A stretch of 64,000 nucleotides of DNA from Methylocapsa sp. D3K7 (GCF_029855125.1 NZ_CP123229.1:186001-250000); one strand, 5' to 3'. Shown: positions 28,997-38,929, counted from the first letter of the stretch. Notes: generated by a model from the letters alone, not told the origin. Program-made: numbers and translations.

Positions 28997-29305
28997 TTAA
29001 TGAGTCCATTGGTCAAGACGATTCGATTTGAAATTGTCGGAATAGCTAAGAATTTTCCTCGAGACTGGGGCCGATTCCTCGATCCGGTAGCTCAAGCCGT
29101 TTTTGCTGGCATAGGCGACGGCTTCGTCCTTGGTGGCGAATTTCAACCGCACTTGGCTGTTCATATCACGCGAACTCGTCCATCCCATCAGCGGATCGAT
29201 TTGGCGTGGCGCCGCAGGGGCGAATACCAAGACCCAAAGCTTGGTCCGGGCATTGCCTGATTGGGTTGCGGTTCTTGAGGGTCGGTAAATTCGTGCCGTA
29301 ATCAT
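28997..29305 (-). CDS. ETC complex I subunit (NDUFS4-like)
   Basis: A 102-residue protein with ARIYRPSRTATQSG, MGWTSSRDMNSQVRLKFATK and a C-terminal YSDNFKSNRLDQWTH. This is the alphaproteobacterial homologue of the 18-kDa/NDUFS4 accessory subunit of NADH:quinone oxidoreductase. The start is ATG 29305; an upstream extension of the open frame is not conserved in character. A lone gene near a tRNA is a usual setting. Confidence 0.93.
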   Translation of the reverse strand: MITARIYRPSRTATQSGNARTKLWVLVFAPAAPRQIDPLMGWTSSRDMNSQVRLKFATKDEAVAYASKNGLSYRIEESAPVSRKILSYSDNFKSNRLDQWTH

Positions 29306-29507
29306 TGTCGTGGCTCTCGTTTCGTTGCCAGGGCGAAGCAAATCGCAGGCCCATGAGTTGGGGTTATCCCAAATACCGCCGCTTTCGAGATCCGGCCGGT
29401 CATATTAGTGGCCGGGGCAGCGTTTCCGATGCCCCTAACTCGTTCCCATTTCTGGGTTGCCCCGGGAGTGACCGGCCACTGGGAAGACTTCAGAAACTTG
29501 AATGTGA

Positions 29508-29669
29508 GCCCGCATCACAAAGCGCCTAGTTGACGGCCTGAAGCCGACAGGAACCGATTACTACGTCTTCGACACCGACACAATCGGCTTTGCGGTACAG
29601 GCCCTCACGACCGGTGGGATGAGGTACCTCGTGCGGAACAAGGCGGGCAGCAGTCGCACGCTCACATAG
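29508..29669 (+). pseudogene. Remnant of a tyrosine integrase N-terminus
   Basis: Translation in one frame reads ITKRLVDGLKPTGTDYYVFD, then TIGFAVQALTTGGMRYLVR, then TAG. This matches the arm-DNA-binding (DUF4102-like) N-terminus of phage-type integrases. There is no start codon (a TGA precedes it) and the catalytic part is missing. It lies about 600 bp from tRNA-Arg and is probably the trace of an integrated element. Confidence 0.65.
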
Positions 29670-29798
29670 TCACGGCGGTTCGGGCTCGCGGTCTCACTGG
29701 TGGTTCTGTAGCCAAGGAGATTAAGAAAATCAGTTACAACGGGTAACGGTTTCCGGCATGGATGGAGCTGAGGTCCCATGTTGGACGGGTACTGCAAC

Positions 29799-31175
29799 TC
29801 ATAGCAACGGATCGAGCATCCGGGCGACGCCTTCGAGCGTGTCTCGAAAGGTCGAAACGGCCGGAACCCCTTTTTGCATTGTGTCATGCAGAGTCTCAAT
29901 CCAGTTGGCTACCGCGCCGACTTGATCGGCGCCATAGACGATGGCGTTTGCCTCGAAGTTCAAAAACAGGCTGCGCGGGTCGATGTTGACAGAGCCGACC
30001 ATGGCGAGTGCGTCGTCGACGACGACAATTTTCGCATGCACCATGCCGCCGATAAAGCGGATCACGCTCACGCCCGCGGCCGCCGCGTCGCGGAGCGGCT
30101 GGCCGCGAGCAAGGTCCGCAATAAAATGGTTCGATGGGTCTGGAACATAGACCCGCACGTCGACACCGCGATGAGCCGCAAGGGCAAGCGCCCCTGCGAG
30201 CCCATCTGGCGGGATGAAATAGGGCGTCACGATCCAAAAGCGCCGCCGCGCCGCGAATGCGGCCGAGACGATGGCCGCGTAAACGGGATCACCCGGCACA
30301 TCCGGTCCCGAAGGCGCGATCTGCACCACGGCTTCGCCTGCGGCGGTCGCTGGTTCCGAGGCCGGGTCAATGCGCTTGCCGGTGACGAAGCGCCAATCCG
30401 CGGCGAAGATTGCGGCATAATCGCGAACTGCCGGACCCTCGAGCAGAAAGGACAAGTCGCGCCAGCGCTTCGAGTCAGACGTCGGCCCCATATATTCAAC
30501 CGCGACATTGGCGCCGCCGGCCACCGCCCTCTGATCGTCGGCAATCAGCATCTTGCGATGGTTGCGCATGTTGGTGCGAGTGAAATGCACGAGACGCACG
30601 GGAAGAAAAAACGCGACGTCTCCACCAGCCCGGATCAAGGGATCGAGCGAGCGCCTCGATGTATGAAACGATCCTACGCCGTCGAGCAGCAAGCGCACTT
30701 CGACACCGGCCCGCGCGCGGCGCGCCAGTGCCTCGATAACGGCAAGCCCAACCGGGTCCGGATGCAGGATGAAGCTCGCCATGTGAACGCGCTTCTCCGC
30801 GCTTTCGATCGTCTCGATGAAGCGGTTGAAAATATCGACGCCATCGACGCAGAGCGAAAAGCGATTCCTGGACTGTGCCCTCGGCAGGCCGTAGCTCTGC
30901 AACAATTGGTCGGCTCCGGCTTGGCCAGGCGGGAGCGCCGCCGCCGGCGGGGCCAAGCCGAGCGGAGGTTTCAGCATCAAGGCGGCGCTAAGCTTCCGTC
31001 CGCCAAAAACGAGATAGGCTGGGATGCCGATCCAAGGGATGAGCAAGATCGCCAATAGCCACGCCGTCGTGCTGGTAGCGGAGCGGCGCTGGCGCACCAT
31101 GCGCGAAACGAGAACCAGCGTCATAGCCACGCCGGCAATCATCGATAAATGAGAAGCGATCACCGATCCAAGCAT
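29799..31175 (-). CDS. cls: Cardiolipin synthase (phospholipase D family)
   Basis: Two N-terminal transmembrane helices (about 5-25 and 36-58) precede two PLD domains with HKD motifs NHRKMLIADDQRAVAGGAN and HAKIVVVDDALAMVGSVN. ATG 31175 has GGGGA five bases upstream, giving 458 residues; a TTG codon lies further up. The enzyme condenses phosphatidylglycerol into cardiolipin. Confidence 0.93.
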   Translation of the reverse strand: MLGSVIASHLSMIAGVAMTLVLVSRMVRQRRSATSTTAWLLAILLIPWIGIPAYLVFGGRKLSAALMLKPPLGLAPPAAALPPGQAGADQLLQSYGLPRAQSRNRFSLCVDGVDIFNRFIETIESAEKRVHMASFILHPDPVGLAVIEALARRARAGVEVRLLLDGVGSFHTSRRSLDPLIRAGGDVAFFLPVRLVHFTRTNMRNHRKMLIADDQRAVAGGANVAVEYMGPTSDSKRWRDLSFLLEGPAVRDYAAIFAADWRFVTGKRIDPASEPATAAGEAVVQIAPSGPDVPGDPVYAAIVSAAFAARRRFWIVTPYFIPPDGLAGALALAAHRGVDVRVYVPDPSNHFIADLARGQPLRDAAAAGVSVIRFIGGMVHAKIVVVDDALAMVGSVNIDPRSLFLNFEANAIVYGADQVGAVANWIETLHDTMQKGVPAVSTFRDTLEGVARMLDPLL

Positions 31176-32001
31176 GAGAGTCCCCAAAATGATCTGCGTC
31201 AGTTGAACATGATCGTGCCATTGGCGGCAAGCGAGCCAGCGTCCAGCCGAAGTCAGTTAGTCTCGACTAGCATGTTCTATTCGGGGCGCTTGGGCTCATA
31301 GCGTCTGCGAAATCCGAGACTCTCGTGTCATGGAAACTTTATCACACTGGCGCACTTCCACGAATCGGGGGATGCTCCGCCCAAGAGACATCTTCCACTC
31401 GACCCGTGCGCGCCGGAGCAAATACAATTATCTAGATCACTGCTGAATGATGACGACCACAGGATTTCGCGCGAGCACCACTTTTGCCCACTTGAGGCTC
31501 CACGCGCGGCCGGTTTCTTCAGCATAGAATCCGGCACCGGTACCAAGCCTAAAGAAGCACCGATGGATCTCGAACGGTTGATACAGCTCAGCTCGTCTAC
31601 CCTACCTGAGCCGAAGTGTCGCTGTGTGAGTGAACGTCTGGCTTTGCGGTTTCCATCGCAAGCGTCAGGATTTCAGCATTGGTCTCCTCGCGACGAATCC
31701 GGGCTCACTGGCGGCGTATCCAGCGCGCAAAATTCGCTTCGGTCTGCCACCCAGCACCAGCCTGAGGTGATGGACGATGTGATCGAGCTGCGCAGTGCGT
31801 CGTGCCCTACCCGCCGCTGTCACTGTCGGAATCTCCGGCCATGCCGCACTGGACAGGGCTCTCATGAGTGTAAGGCTATAATCGAGGCACGTGTGCCCGT
31901 GTGCCCTATTTGGGACTTACCGAATGCCCGCATATCAGGCATCTACCAATCATCGTTGCATGTTTTATCTGCAAATTTATACCAGCTTAAGGCAATTGAT
32001 C
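31176..32001. other. Intergenic region without recognised genes
   Basis: More than 800 bp with only short frames of random character. It should hold the cls promoter (minus) and the promoter of the small exosortase-substrate gene. Some of it may be decayed coding DNA, but I could not match any part. Confidence 0.4.
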
Positions 32002-32190
32002 ATGAAGAAACGAATTCAAGTTCTTGGTTTGGTTGCGAGCTCATGGACAGCTAGTGCCGCGTCTGGTTTCGCGGCGGACGGGTTGCGGCCCGGCGGCGGT
32101 GCGCCGGCACCAGAAATGGGCGCCACAGCGCTTGGGCTTCTCTTTGCGTGTGGCCTTGCTTTATACCTCCTAAGACGCCGTCATGGGTAA
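32002..32190 (+). CDS. Tiny secreted protein with PEP-CTERM-like sorting signal
   Basis: 62 residues: a signal peptide (about 1-25, MKKRIQVLGLVASSWT...GFA), about 12 residues rich in Gly and Pro, then PEM followed by a hydrophobic helix (GLLFACGLALYLL) and the basic end RRRHG. That tripartite end is the layout of exosortase recognition signals. If cut at the PEM site, the remaining mature piece is only about a dozen residues. It sits 134 bp upstream of an exosortase gene, so it is probably its substrate. The start is ATG 32002. Confidence 0.65.
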   Translation: MKKRIQVLGLVASSWTASAASGFAADGLRPGGGAPAPEMGATALGLLFACGLALYLLRRRHG

Positions 32191-32324
32191 ACGAAAAAAC
32201 GGACGAATTGAACTCCCCTTGACGGGCTAACGCAAATTCTTGGTTTCTCAGATCGAAGCGAATTCGAACTGGGGAGCGAAAGGGTAGCCTACGCGTCGTA
32301 GCGTGCATCACGTCTGAGAAAATC

Positions 32325-33230
32325 ATGAAATTAGATTTTCAACCGATCGGAACATATGTGAGATGTTCCGTACAGAAAATCATGTCGAGAAAATCATTCG
32401 GCCAAGGTCGATTTGCGGCTGCCTCGCTGAAGCTGGATGATGCGGGAGTCCTGCTTTTCTATACCTTTGCCCTTCTCGCCGTCGGTGCCGTTCAGCGTTT
32501 GCTTGATGCTGCGCAAAAGCCTGCCTTCGACGTCATCGCTATGCACGAAGTCAATGCTGGCGAGCTTCTCGCATTCATCGCGATCTACGCGGTCTTAAAA
32601 TCTAAAGTCGAAGCCGTTCGTCTCTCTAAAGTCGATTTTGTCATAATCTCGTCCTGTGCGATGTTTTTCCTGTTTCCAAAGCAGAGCTTGCCATTTGTGG
32701 GCGCCACTATCGCCGGTATCTACTTTTGGCGCCGACGTCCGTACAACGGGCAGCTTGTGTCAGTCGGGCAGCTTTGGTTGGCGATTTCCGTTTACCGCTT
32801 CTGGGGCCGTCTGTTTTTTCAAGTCGTTTGTGCGCCGATTATACAAGCGGAGGTCTTTGTCGTTGCGAAAGCCGGCCAATTGCTTGGGTTTGGACTTACC
32901 TTGGATGGAATCCGCCTAAACTCACCAAATGGATGGTTCGTCTACCTTATGGATGGCTGTTCCTCATTCCACAATGCCTCACTTGCGGTGCTTGTCTGGT
33001 TATCTCTCATCAAGTTGGCTGGATCGAAGGTAAGCGGCTCGAAGTTAATGGCGCTAGTGATCGGTATTTTGGTGATCGTTTGCCTTAACGCGCTCCGCAT
33101 TCTTTTGATGACCCCGTCGGAAGAAGCTTACAATTATTGGCATGAAGGAAGCGGAGCAATGCTATTCTCGTGCTTGACGTTAGGCGCCATCGCCTTTCCA
33201 ACCACACTCTCTCTGCGGCTTCGCAGTTAA
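32325..33230 (+). CDS. Exosortase/archaeosortase-family transpeptidase
   Basis: This multi-pass membrane protein of 301 residues carries the exosortase catalytic triad: Cys212 in MDGCSSFHNASLA, Arg258 in NALRILLM and His273 in YNYWHEGSGA. About seven hydrophobic helices are seen. Exosortases cut PEP-CTERM-type signals and attach the product to the cell surface. I cannot assign a numbered Xrt subtype. ATG 32325 has no clear RBS and ATG 32382 is an alternative. The stop overlaps the next gene (TAATG). Confidence 0.85.
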   Translation: MKLDFQPIGTYVRCSVQKIMSRKSFGQGRFAAASLKLDDAGVLLFYTFALLAVGAVQRLLDAAQKPAFDVIAMHEVNAGELLAFIAIYAVLKSKVEAVRLSKVDFVIISSCAMFFLFPKQSLPFVGATIAGIYFWRRRPYNGQLVSVGQLWLAISVYRFWGRLFFQVVCAPIIQAEVFVVAKAGQLLGFGLTLDGIRLNSPNGWFVYLMDGCSSFHNASLAVLVWLSLIKLAGSKVSGSKLMALVIGILVIVCLNALRILLMTPSEEAYNYWHEGSGAMLFSCLTLGAIAFPTTLSLRLRS

Positions 33231-33754
33231 TGGAACGTCTTCGTTACAGTGTGATCCTGATCATAGCCGTCGCGCTCGCGGGAGGCATTTGGACGCGCTG
33301 GCGTTTTATGTCCCAAGTTCATGCTGCCTCTCCGGTGGAGAGTCACCTCCCTCCAGAAAACTCTGGACTTCATATAACGGGGACATTCGACGTCCCCGTT
33401 GGAAGCTTGAGTGGCTTCGAAATCTCCGTCCCGAATTGCTCCCAGCCATTGGCCATCCTGCCAGTCCCGACGCGGCTTATGACGATCATTCCAACCGAAT
33501 ATCGCTACCAACAAGGCGAATATGATATTTCCTATGTCTACAATGGCAATGTCTATGCGGAGCCGTGGATCAACTACAAGTTAGGTTTTCTGAGTATTTT
33601 CTATAGGATCAAAATCCTTTTCGACCCGCTAAAGGCAAGGCAAGTAGCCTATTATTTTAAGATATGGGCTCCCTCGAATTGCGGTGTTTCAAACGCTGCG
33701 GCATCCGCGCTGGTAAGAGCCTTCTTCGATCCCACGGGGCATAAGGAAGTTTAG
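33230..33754 (+). CDS. Exosortase-associated membrane-anchored periplasmic protein
   Basis: 174 residues with an N-terminal signal anchor (residues 6-25) and a beta-rich periplasmic part containing two cysteines (VPNCSQPL and PSNCGVSN). It overlaps the exosortase stop by one base, so translation is coupled. The position is that of EpsI-like partners in other exosortase loci, but the sequence is shorter and I do not recognise the EpsI domain. Function unknown; presumably it assists sorting. Confidence 0.65.
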   Translation: MERLRYSVILIIAVALAGGIWTRWRFMSQVHAASPVESHLPPENSGLHITGTFDVPVGSLSGFEISVPNCSQPLAILPVPTRLMTIIPTEYRYQQGEYDISYVYNGNVYAEPWINYKLGFLSIFYRIKILFDPLKARQVAYYFKIWAPSNCGVSNAAASALVRAFFDPTGHKEV

Positions 33755-34344
33755 CGTCAAAGAAATCTCATTCTCTCTCGTCATGGTTTTGAGAGAAATG
33801 GCGTTGCCAACCTTTCCTTGATCCAGCTCTCGGATCGCTCTTGTCGACTATCGTGACGATTCGCAGTGCATCATTCGGCAGTGTTCTGTCGTCTGAAAAG
33901 CGAAAAGTTGATGCTGTCATTCTCCCTTCCACTCCTAGTCCACAAGCGCCAAATCCCGGCGAAGGCAGAAGCGCGGCATCGTCCAAGATGCGGCCAGTAC
34001 GGCGCCGGCACGCAAGGCTAATTTCCTCTACCGCGCCGCCGACGAAACCAGCATCCGGGCTACACGGACAAGATAGTCGTCGGCGACCCCTCTTAGGCTG
34101 CAAAGGCGGCTGGCGGTTCAGGCAATTGTTCTCGACTCTATCTTTGCTGAACTGTCAGAACGCGCCATCGCCCGCTTAAACGGAGATCGCGTTGGCGGCT
34201 CAGGCGCAATACTGCACCACCGTTGAAGCGCTTGCGGCAGTCAAGGGAAGATGTTGCCGCGTCGGGAAGCTGACGTGGCATAAGGGTTGTTATGTGCTAT
34301 TGGTGATGAGGCAGACACAACTCCCCTGGATCTTCGAGGTTGTT
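33755..34344. other. Intergenic region upstream of the RND efflux genes
   Basis: About 590 bp without a supported gene. An RND operon often has a TetR or LysR regulator here, but none is seen. The open frame of the adaptor extends back to 34192 without signal-peptide-like sequence. Confidence 0.4.
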
Positions 34345-35499
34345 ATGCGATCGGCATTTTTCCTGCAGCTGGCCCTTTTTGCCCTCTTGGCACTCGCTTT
34401 CACTGAGCAGACCTCCACAGGGGCAGAGGCTGGGGCGTCAGCACCGCGAGTGACTGTTGCAAACCCGATCGCCAAGACGATTGATGTTTGGGATGAATAT
34501 ACCGGCCGCTTTGAGGCACTGAAACAGGTCCAGGTTCGGGCGCGGGTGTCAGGCACGCTCGATAAAATTAACTTTACCGACGGCCAGTTTGTCAAGGAAG
34601 GCGACCTTCTCTTCGTTATAGATCCAAGGCCTTTCCAAATAGCAGTCGAAAGCGCCAAGGCCGATGTTACAAAGGCACGGGCGCAAGTGGCGCTCGCGTC
34701 CACGGACGCGGTCCGAGCAGAGCAGCTTGCGGCGAGCCGGACAATCACTTCGCGCGAAGTGGATCAGCGGAACGCCAATCTGGAGGTCACGAAAGCACAG
34801 CAGCTTGCCGCCGAAGCGGCGCTGCGCAACGCCGAGCTCAATCTGGAATGGACGCAAGTGCGCGCACCCATTTCTGGACGTGTGTCGGATCGCAGGGTCG
34901 ATGCCGGCAACCTCATCGAAGGGGGGCAGACGGGTGCGACGCTGCTCACGACGATCGTGACTCTTGACCCTATCCATTTCGTTTTCGATGCCTCGGAGGC
35001 GGATTACCTCCGCTACGCGCGCCTCTCCGCGCAAGGGCAGCGGCCTTCGTCTCGGGACGTCAAGAATCCCGTCGTTGTTCGGCTAGCCGACGAGAGTGAA
35101 TGGAAACATATGGGCGTCATGGACTTCGTTGACAATCAGCTCAACGCCCGCTCCGGCACGATTCGTGGCCGCGCTATATTCCAAAACAAAGACCTGTTTT
35201 TACTGCCCGGCACCTTCGGCCACTTGCGGCTGTTCGGCGGCAACGTAGCAGCCATGCTGATTCCGGATTCGGCGATCGTGTCGGATCAGGCGAGTAAGAC
35301 CGTCTTCACGGTCACACCAGAAAATAAAATTTCCGTGAAACCGGTGCAGCTCGGCCAAATTCATGAGGGGTTGCGCGTCGTCCTGGCGGGACTTAATCCA
35401 AACGACAGGATTGTGATCGACGGCATTGCCAATCCGTTCGTGCGGGCGGGTGCATTGGTCGCTCCCCAAGACGGCGTCATCATTGCGGTCTCGAACTGA
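34345..35499 (+). CDS. RND efflux periplasmic adaptor (MexE/AcrA type)
   Basis: Starting at ATG 34345, a signal peptide (MRSAFFLQLALFALLALAF) is followed by the lipoyl half VRARVSGTLDKINFTDGQF, the alpha-hairpin (about 105-170), the second half VRAPISGRVSDRRVDAG, a beta-barrel and the membrane-proximal domain. 384 residues is normal. ATG 34306 is another possible start. It is followed after 29 bp by the pump gene; no outer-membrane channel gene is linked. Confidence 0.92.
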   Translation: MRSAFFLQLALFALLALAFTEQTSTGAEAGASAPRVTVANPIAKTIDVWDEYTGRFEALKQVQVRARVSGTLDKINFTDGQFVKEGDLLFVIDPRPFQIAVESAKADVTKARAQVALASTDAVRAEQLAASRTITSREVDQRNANLEVTKAQQLAAEAALRNAELNLEWTQVRAPISGRVSDRRVDAGNLIEGGQTGATLLTTIVTLDPIHFVFDASEADYLRYARLSAQGQRPSSRDVKNPVVVRLADESEWKHMGVMDFVDNQLNARSGTIRGRAIFQNKDLFLLPGTFGHLRLFGGNVAAMLIPDSAIVSDQASKTVFTVTPENKISVKPVQLGQIHEGLRVVLAGLNPNDRIVIDGIANPFVRAGALVAPQDGVIIAVSN

Positions 35500-35528
35500 G
35501 CAAGCCTATTGCGCTCCAGGGATAACGG

Positions 35529-38500
35529 ATGCGATTTTCCCATTTCTTTATCGACCGGCCGATCTTTGCAGCCGTCCTCTCGATCCTACTGACAATCGCC
35601 GGCGCTATTGCGCAACGATCCTTGCCGATCTCGGAATATCCAGAGATCGCGCCCCCGACCGTGAACATTAGCGCTACGTATCCGGGCGCCTCGGCCGAAG
35701 TCATCGCTGCAACCGTTGCAACACCCATTGAGCAGGAGGTCAATGGTGTTGACGACATGCTCTATATCGTCTCGCAATCGACTGGCGACGGGCGGGTTTC
35801 GATCGACGTCGTCTTCAAGGCAGGAGTGAACGTCGATCAGGCGCAGGTACTGGTTCAAAATCGTGTCGCGATCGCCGAGCCGCGTTTGCCCGAGGACGTC
35901 AGGCGCCTTGGCGTGACGGTCAGAAAGGCCTCGCCCGACCTCATGATGGTCGTTCATCTGACGTCGCCAGACGGATCGCGCGATCAGCAATATATTTCAA
36001 ACTATGCGACGCTTTTCATCAAGGATGCGGTAGCACGCGTCGACGGTGTCGGTAATGTCAATATTTTTGGCGCCCGGGATTATTCGATGCGGATCTGGCT
36101 CGACCCGGCGAAGGTTGCCGCGCGCGGCCTCACAGCTGGCGAGGTTATCGCCGCGCTGCGAGCGGCCAATCTCCAGGTGGCGGCAGGCGCCATCAATCAG
36201 CCACCTGCAAGCTCGCCAGGCGCGTTCCAATTGTCAGTACAAACGCTGGGACGTCTCAGCGACCCCGCGCAGTTCGGCGAGATCGTCATCCGGGCCGACC
36301 CGGACGGCTACATCCGCGTGCATGATATCGCGAGAGTCGAGCTCGGAGCGCTCGACTATACTGTCAACGCCTACCTCAACCGCGACACCGCCACCGCGCT
36401 CGTCATATTCCAAAGGCCGGGATCGAACGCGCTCGCCACCGCTGCCGCCGTAAAAGCACAAATGGAGCTGGCGAAGAAGGACTTTCCTTCCGGCCTCGAT
36501 TATTCCATCGTCTACAACCCGACCGAATTCATCCAGCAGTCGGTCAATGAGGTCGTGCATACGCTTTATGAAGCCACCGGACTCGTCGTCATCGTCGTTA
36601 TCCTGTTTCTCCAGACGTGGCGGGCGGCGATCATCCCAATTATCGCCATTCCGGTCTCGCTCATCGGCTGCTTTCTGATGATGAGTGGCCTCGGCCTCAC
36701 CTTCAACACGCTTTCGCTGTTTGGCCTTGTGCTCGCGATCGGTATCGTCGTTGACGACGCGATCGTCGTGGTCGAAAACACTGAACGATATCTTGAGTTG
36801 GGTATGTCGCCGCGTGAGGCCGCGCATAAGACAATGGACGAGGTCGGTGGCGCGTTAATCGCGATCGCGCTGGTGCTGTGCGCGGTGTTTATTCCGACCG
36901 CGTTCATTACCGGGCTGCAAGGAGCGTTCTACAGGCAGTTCGCGATCACCATCGCCACCGCCACGGTGATCTCCGCTTTCGTCTCGTTGACGCTTTCACC
37001 GGCGCTCGCCGCGATTCTTCTGAAGCCGCACAACAGCAAACCGAAGCAATCCGGCGTACTCTATTGGGTATCGTCGCCGCTACGTTGGTTTTTCGCTGGC
37101 TTTAACTGGCTTTTCGACAAACTTGCCGCGGGTTACGGATTTTTGACAGCCCGCCTCGTGCGAGTCGGTCTCGTTTCCGTGCTGGTTTATATAGGCCTCA
37201 TTTATTTCGCCTATGACCTCTTACGAAAGACGCCGACAGGTCTTATCCCGCAGCTTGATCGCGGTTATCTTATCGCGGCATTCCAGCTGCCGCCCGGCGC
37301 ATCGCTTGACCGCACAGACAAAGCTCTGCGCCGGGCGGCCGGCATCATTTTGCGCCGGCCCGGCGTGTTAAATAGCGTGGTGTTCGCGGGGTTCGACGGC
37401 GCGACGTTTACGAACGCGCCCAACACGGGCGTTATTTTCGTTGCGCTGAAACCATTCGAGGAGCGCGTCAAAGATGGTTTGACAGCAGCTAAGATCCTGG
37501 CCGACCTTCGCCAGCAACTGGCCGGATTGAACGACGCTTTTGTGTTCGTGCTCGAACCTCCCTCGGTGCCTGGCATCGGCACCGGTGGCGGCCTAAAGGG
37601 ATATGTGCAAGATCGCACTGGCCGCGGCCCGCGGGCGCTCGAAGGCGCGGCCTGGACCGTACTTGGCACGGCCGCGCAGAACAAAGGGTTCAGCCAGGTC
37701 TTCACGCTGTTCAACACGCACACGCCGCAGGTTTATGCCGACATCGACCGGACCAAGGCAGAGCTGCTCGGCGTCCCGATTGCTCGGGTTTTTGAAGCTT
37801 TGTCGGTCTATATGGGATCGAGCTACGTCAATGACTTTAATATCCTGGGGCGGACGTACCAGGTGACGGCTCAAGCTGACAATGCCTATCGGTTGACCTT
37901 ACGCGACGTCGCTAACCTCAAAACCCGGAATGCGACAGGAGATATGGTGCCGATCGGTTCCGTGGCGACGTTCCAGGACACGACGGGACCATTCCGCGTG
38001 CCGCACTATAACCTCTATCCGGCGGCCGAACTCCAACTCAGCCTTGCGCACGGGTTTTCGTCCGGAGAAGGGATCACCGCGATTGAGACAATCGCGCATG
38101 AACAACTGCCGCCGGGCTTTGGCTTCGAATGGACCGAGATCGCGCTACAAGAGAAACTCGCCGGTAATACCGCTTTCATCGCATTCGGACTTGCCGTGGT
38201 CTTTGTGTTTCTGCTCCTTGCCGCGCTGTACGAAAGCTGGCTATTGCCGCTCGCCGTTATCTTAATTGTTCCGATGTGTGTTCTAGCCGCGATGATCGGC
38301 GTCACCTATCGCGGGCTCGATCGCAACATTCTGGTTGAGATCGGCCTTATCGTTCTTGTTGGCCTCGCCGCCAAGAATGCCATTCTTATTGTCGAATTCG
38401 CCAAACAGGCGGAGGAGCAAGGACAGACACGGTTCGAGGCCGCTGTGTCGGCCGCCCGGACAAGGCTTCGGCCAATTCTCATGACGTCGTTCGCTTTCAT

Positions 38501-38684
38501 TTTGGGCGTCTTGCCGCTGGCTCGCGCGCAAGGCGCCGGGGCAGAGATGCGTCAATCGCTTGGAACCGCAGTGTTCGCCGGCATGCTCGGAGTGACTTTC
38601 TTTGGACTCGTGTTTACGCCGACATTTTATGTTTTGGTGCGATGGGTTTCGTCACTCCTGCGGCGAGACTCAAACGTCACCTAA
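35529..38684 (+). CDS. RND multidrug efflux pump, inner-membrane permease (AcrB/MexF family)
   Basis: 1051 residues with RND features: FFIDRPIFAAVLSILLTIAG at the N-terminus, SEYPEIAPPTVNISATYPGA, proton-relay aspartates in LVLAIGIVVDDAIVVVENTE and the relay lysine in LVGLAAKNAILIVEFAKQA. Twelve helices and two large periplasmic loops are expected. It should form a tripartite pump with the adaptor just upstream. Substrate not predictable. Confidence 0.95.
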   Translation: MRFSHFFIDRPIFAAVLSILLTIAGAIAQRSLPISEYPEIAPPTVNISATYPGASAEVIAATVATPIEQEVNGVDDMLYIVSQSTGDGRVSIDVVFKAGVNVDQAQVLVQNRVAIAEPRLPEDVRRLGVTVRKASPDLMMVVHLTSPDGSRDQQYISNYATLFIKDAVARVDGVGNVNIFGARDYSMRIWLDPAKVAARGLTAGEVIAALRAANLQVAAGAINQPPASSPGAFQLSVQTLGRLSDPAQFGEIVIRADPDGYIRVHDIARVELGALDYTVNAYLNRDTATALVIFQRPGSNALATAAAVKAQMELAKKDFPSGLDYSIVYNPTEFIQQSVNEVVHTLYEATGLVVIVVILFLQTWRAAIIPIIAIPVSLIGCFLMMSGLGLTFNTLSLFGLVLAIGIVVDDAIVVVENTERYLELGMSPREAAHKTMDEVGGALIAIALVLCAVFIPTAFITGLQGAFYRQFAITIATATVISAFVSLTLSPALAAILLKPHNSKPKQSGVLYWVSSPLRWFFAGFNWLFDKLAAGYGFLTARLVRVGLVSVLVYIGLIYFAYDLLRKTPTGLIPQLDRGYLIAAFQLPPGASLDRTDKALRRAAGIILRRPGVLNSVVFAGFDGATFTNAPNTGVIFVALKPFEERVKDGLTAAKILADLRQQLAGLNDAFVFVLEPPSVPGIGTGGGLKGYVQDRTGRGPRALEGAAWTVLGTAAQNKGFSQVFTLFNTHTPQVYADIDRTKAELLGVPIARVFEALSVYMGSSYVNDFNILGRTYQVTAQADNAYRLTLRDVANLKTRNATGDMVPIGSVATFQDTTGPFRVPHYNLYPAAELQLSLAHGFSSGEGITAIETIAHEQLPPGFGFEWTEIALQEKLAGNTAFIAFGLAVVFVFLLLAALYESWLLPLAVILIVPMCVLAAMIGVTYRGLDRNILVEIGLIVLVGLAAKNAILIVEFAKQAEEQGQTRFEAAVSAARTRLRPILMTSFAFILGVLPLARAQGAGAEMRQSLGTAVFAGMLGVTFFGLVFTPTFYVLVRWVSSLLRRDSNVT

Positions 38685-38779
38685 CCGCATCGTCAATGTA
38701 GTATTTACTGGAGCCCGTGCAATTGCGTGATCCTGCTACGCGAAGCAGACCGCAATCTCACGATCGGCGTTCACACCTC

Positions 38780-38929
38780 GACGAAGTAGTTGAAGACAGA
38801 CATCCGAACCTACATCGTGCGGCACAAAATTCCAGGCCGTACCGATGGACCAAATCCGTAGATGAAATCCTCGCTTCGGTCCGACGATTCCGCCAAAAGA
38901 TTGAGCGAACCTTCTACTGCGGATTTTAG
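38780..38929 (+). pseudogene. Remnant of an IS630-family transposase C-terminus
   Basis: One frame gives LKTDIRTYIVRHK and another gives PYRWTKSVDEILASVRRFRQ, which together match the C-terminal end of IS630 transposases. A frameshift lies between them and the rest of the gene is absent. It shows that an older IS630 element once sat downstream of the RND operon. Confidence 0.6.

Noticed and set aside
29380..29490. Inverted GGCCGGT repeats near the integrase remnant as an attachment site
   Set aside because: They do not match the tRNA 3' end, and no second copy was found in the window.
34192..34344. N-terminal extension of the RND adaptor
   Set aside because: The extension has no signal or domain character, whereas ATG 34345 begins a good signal peptide.
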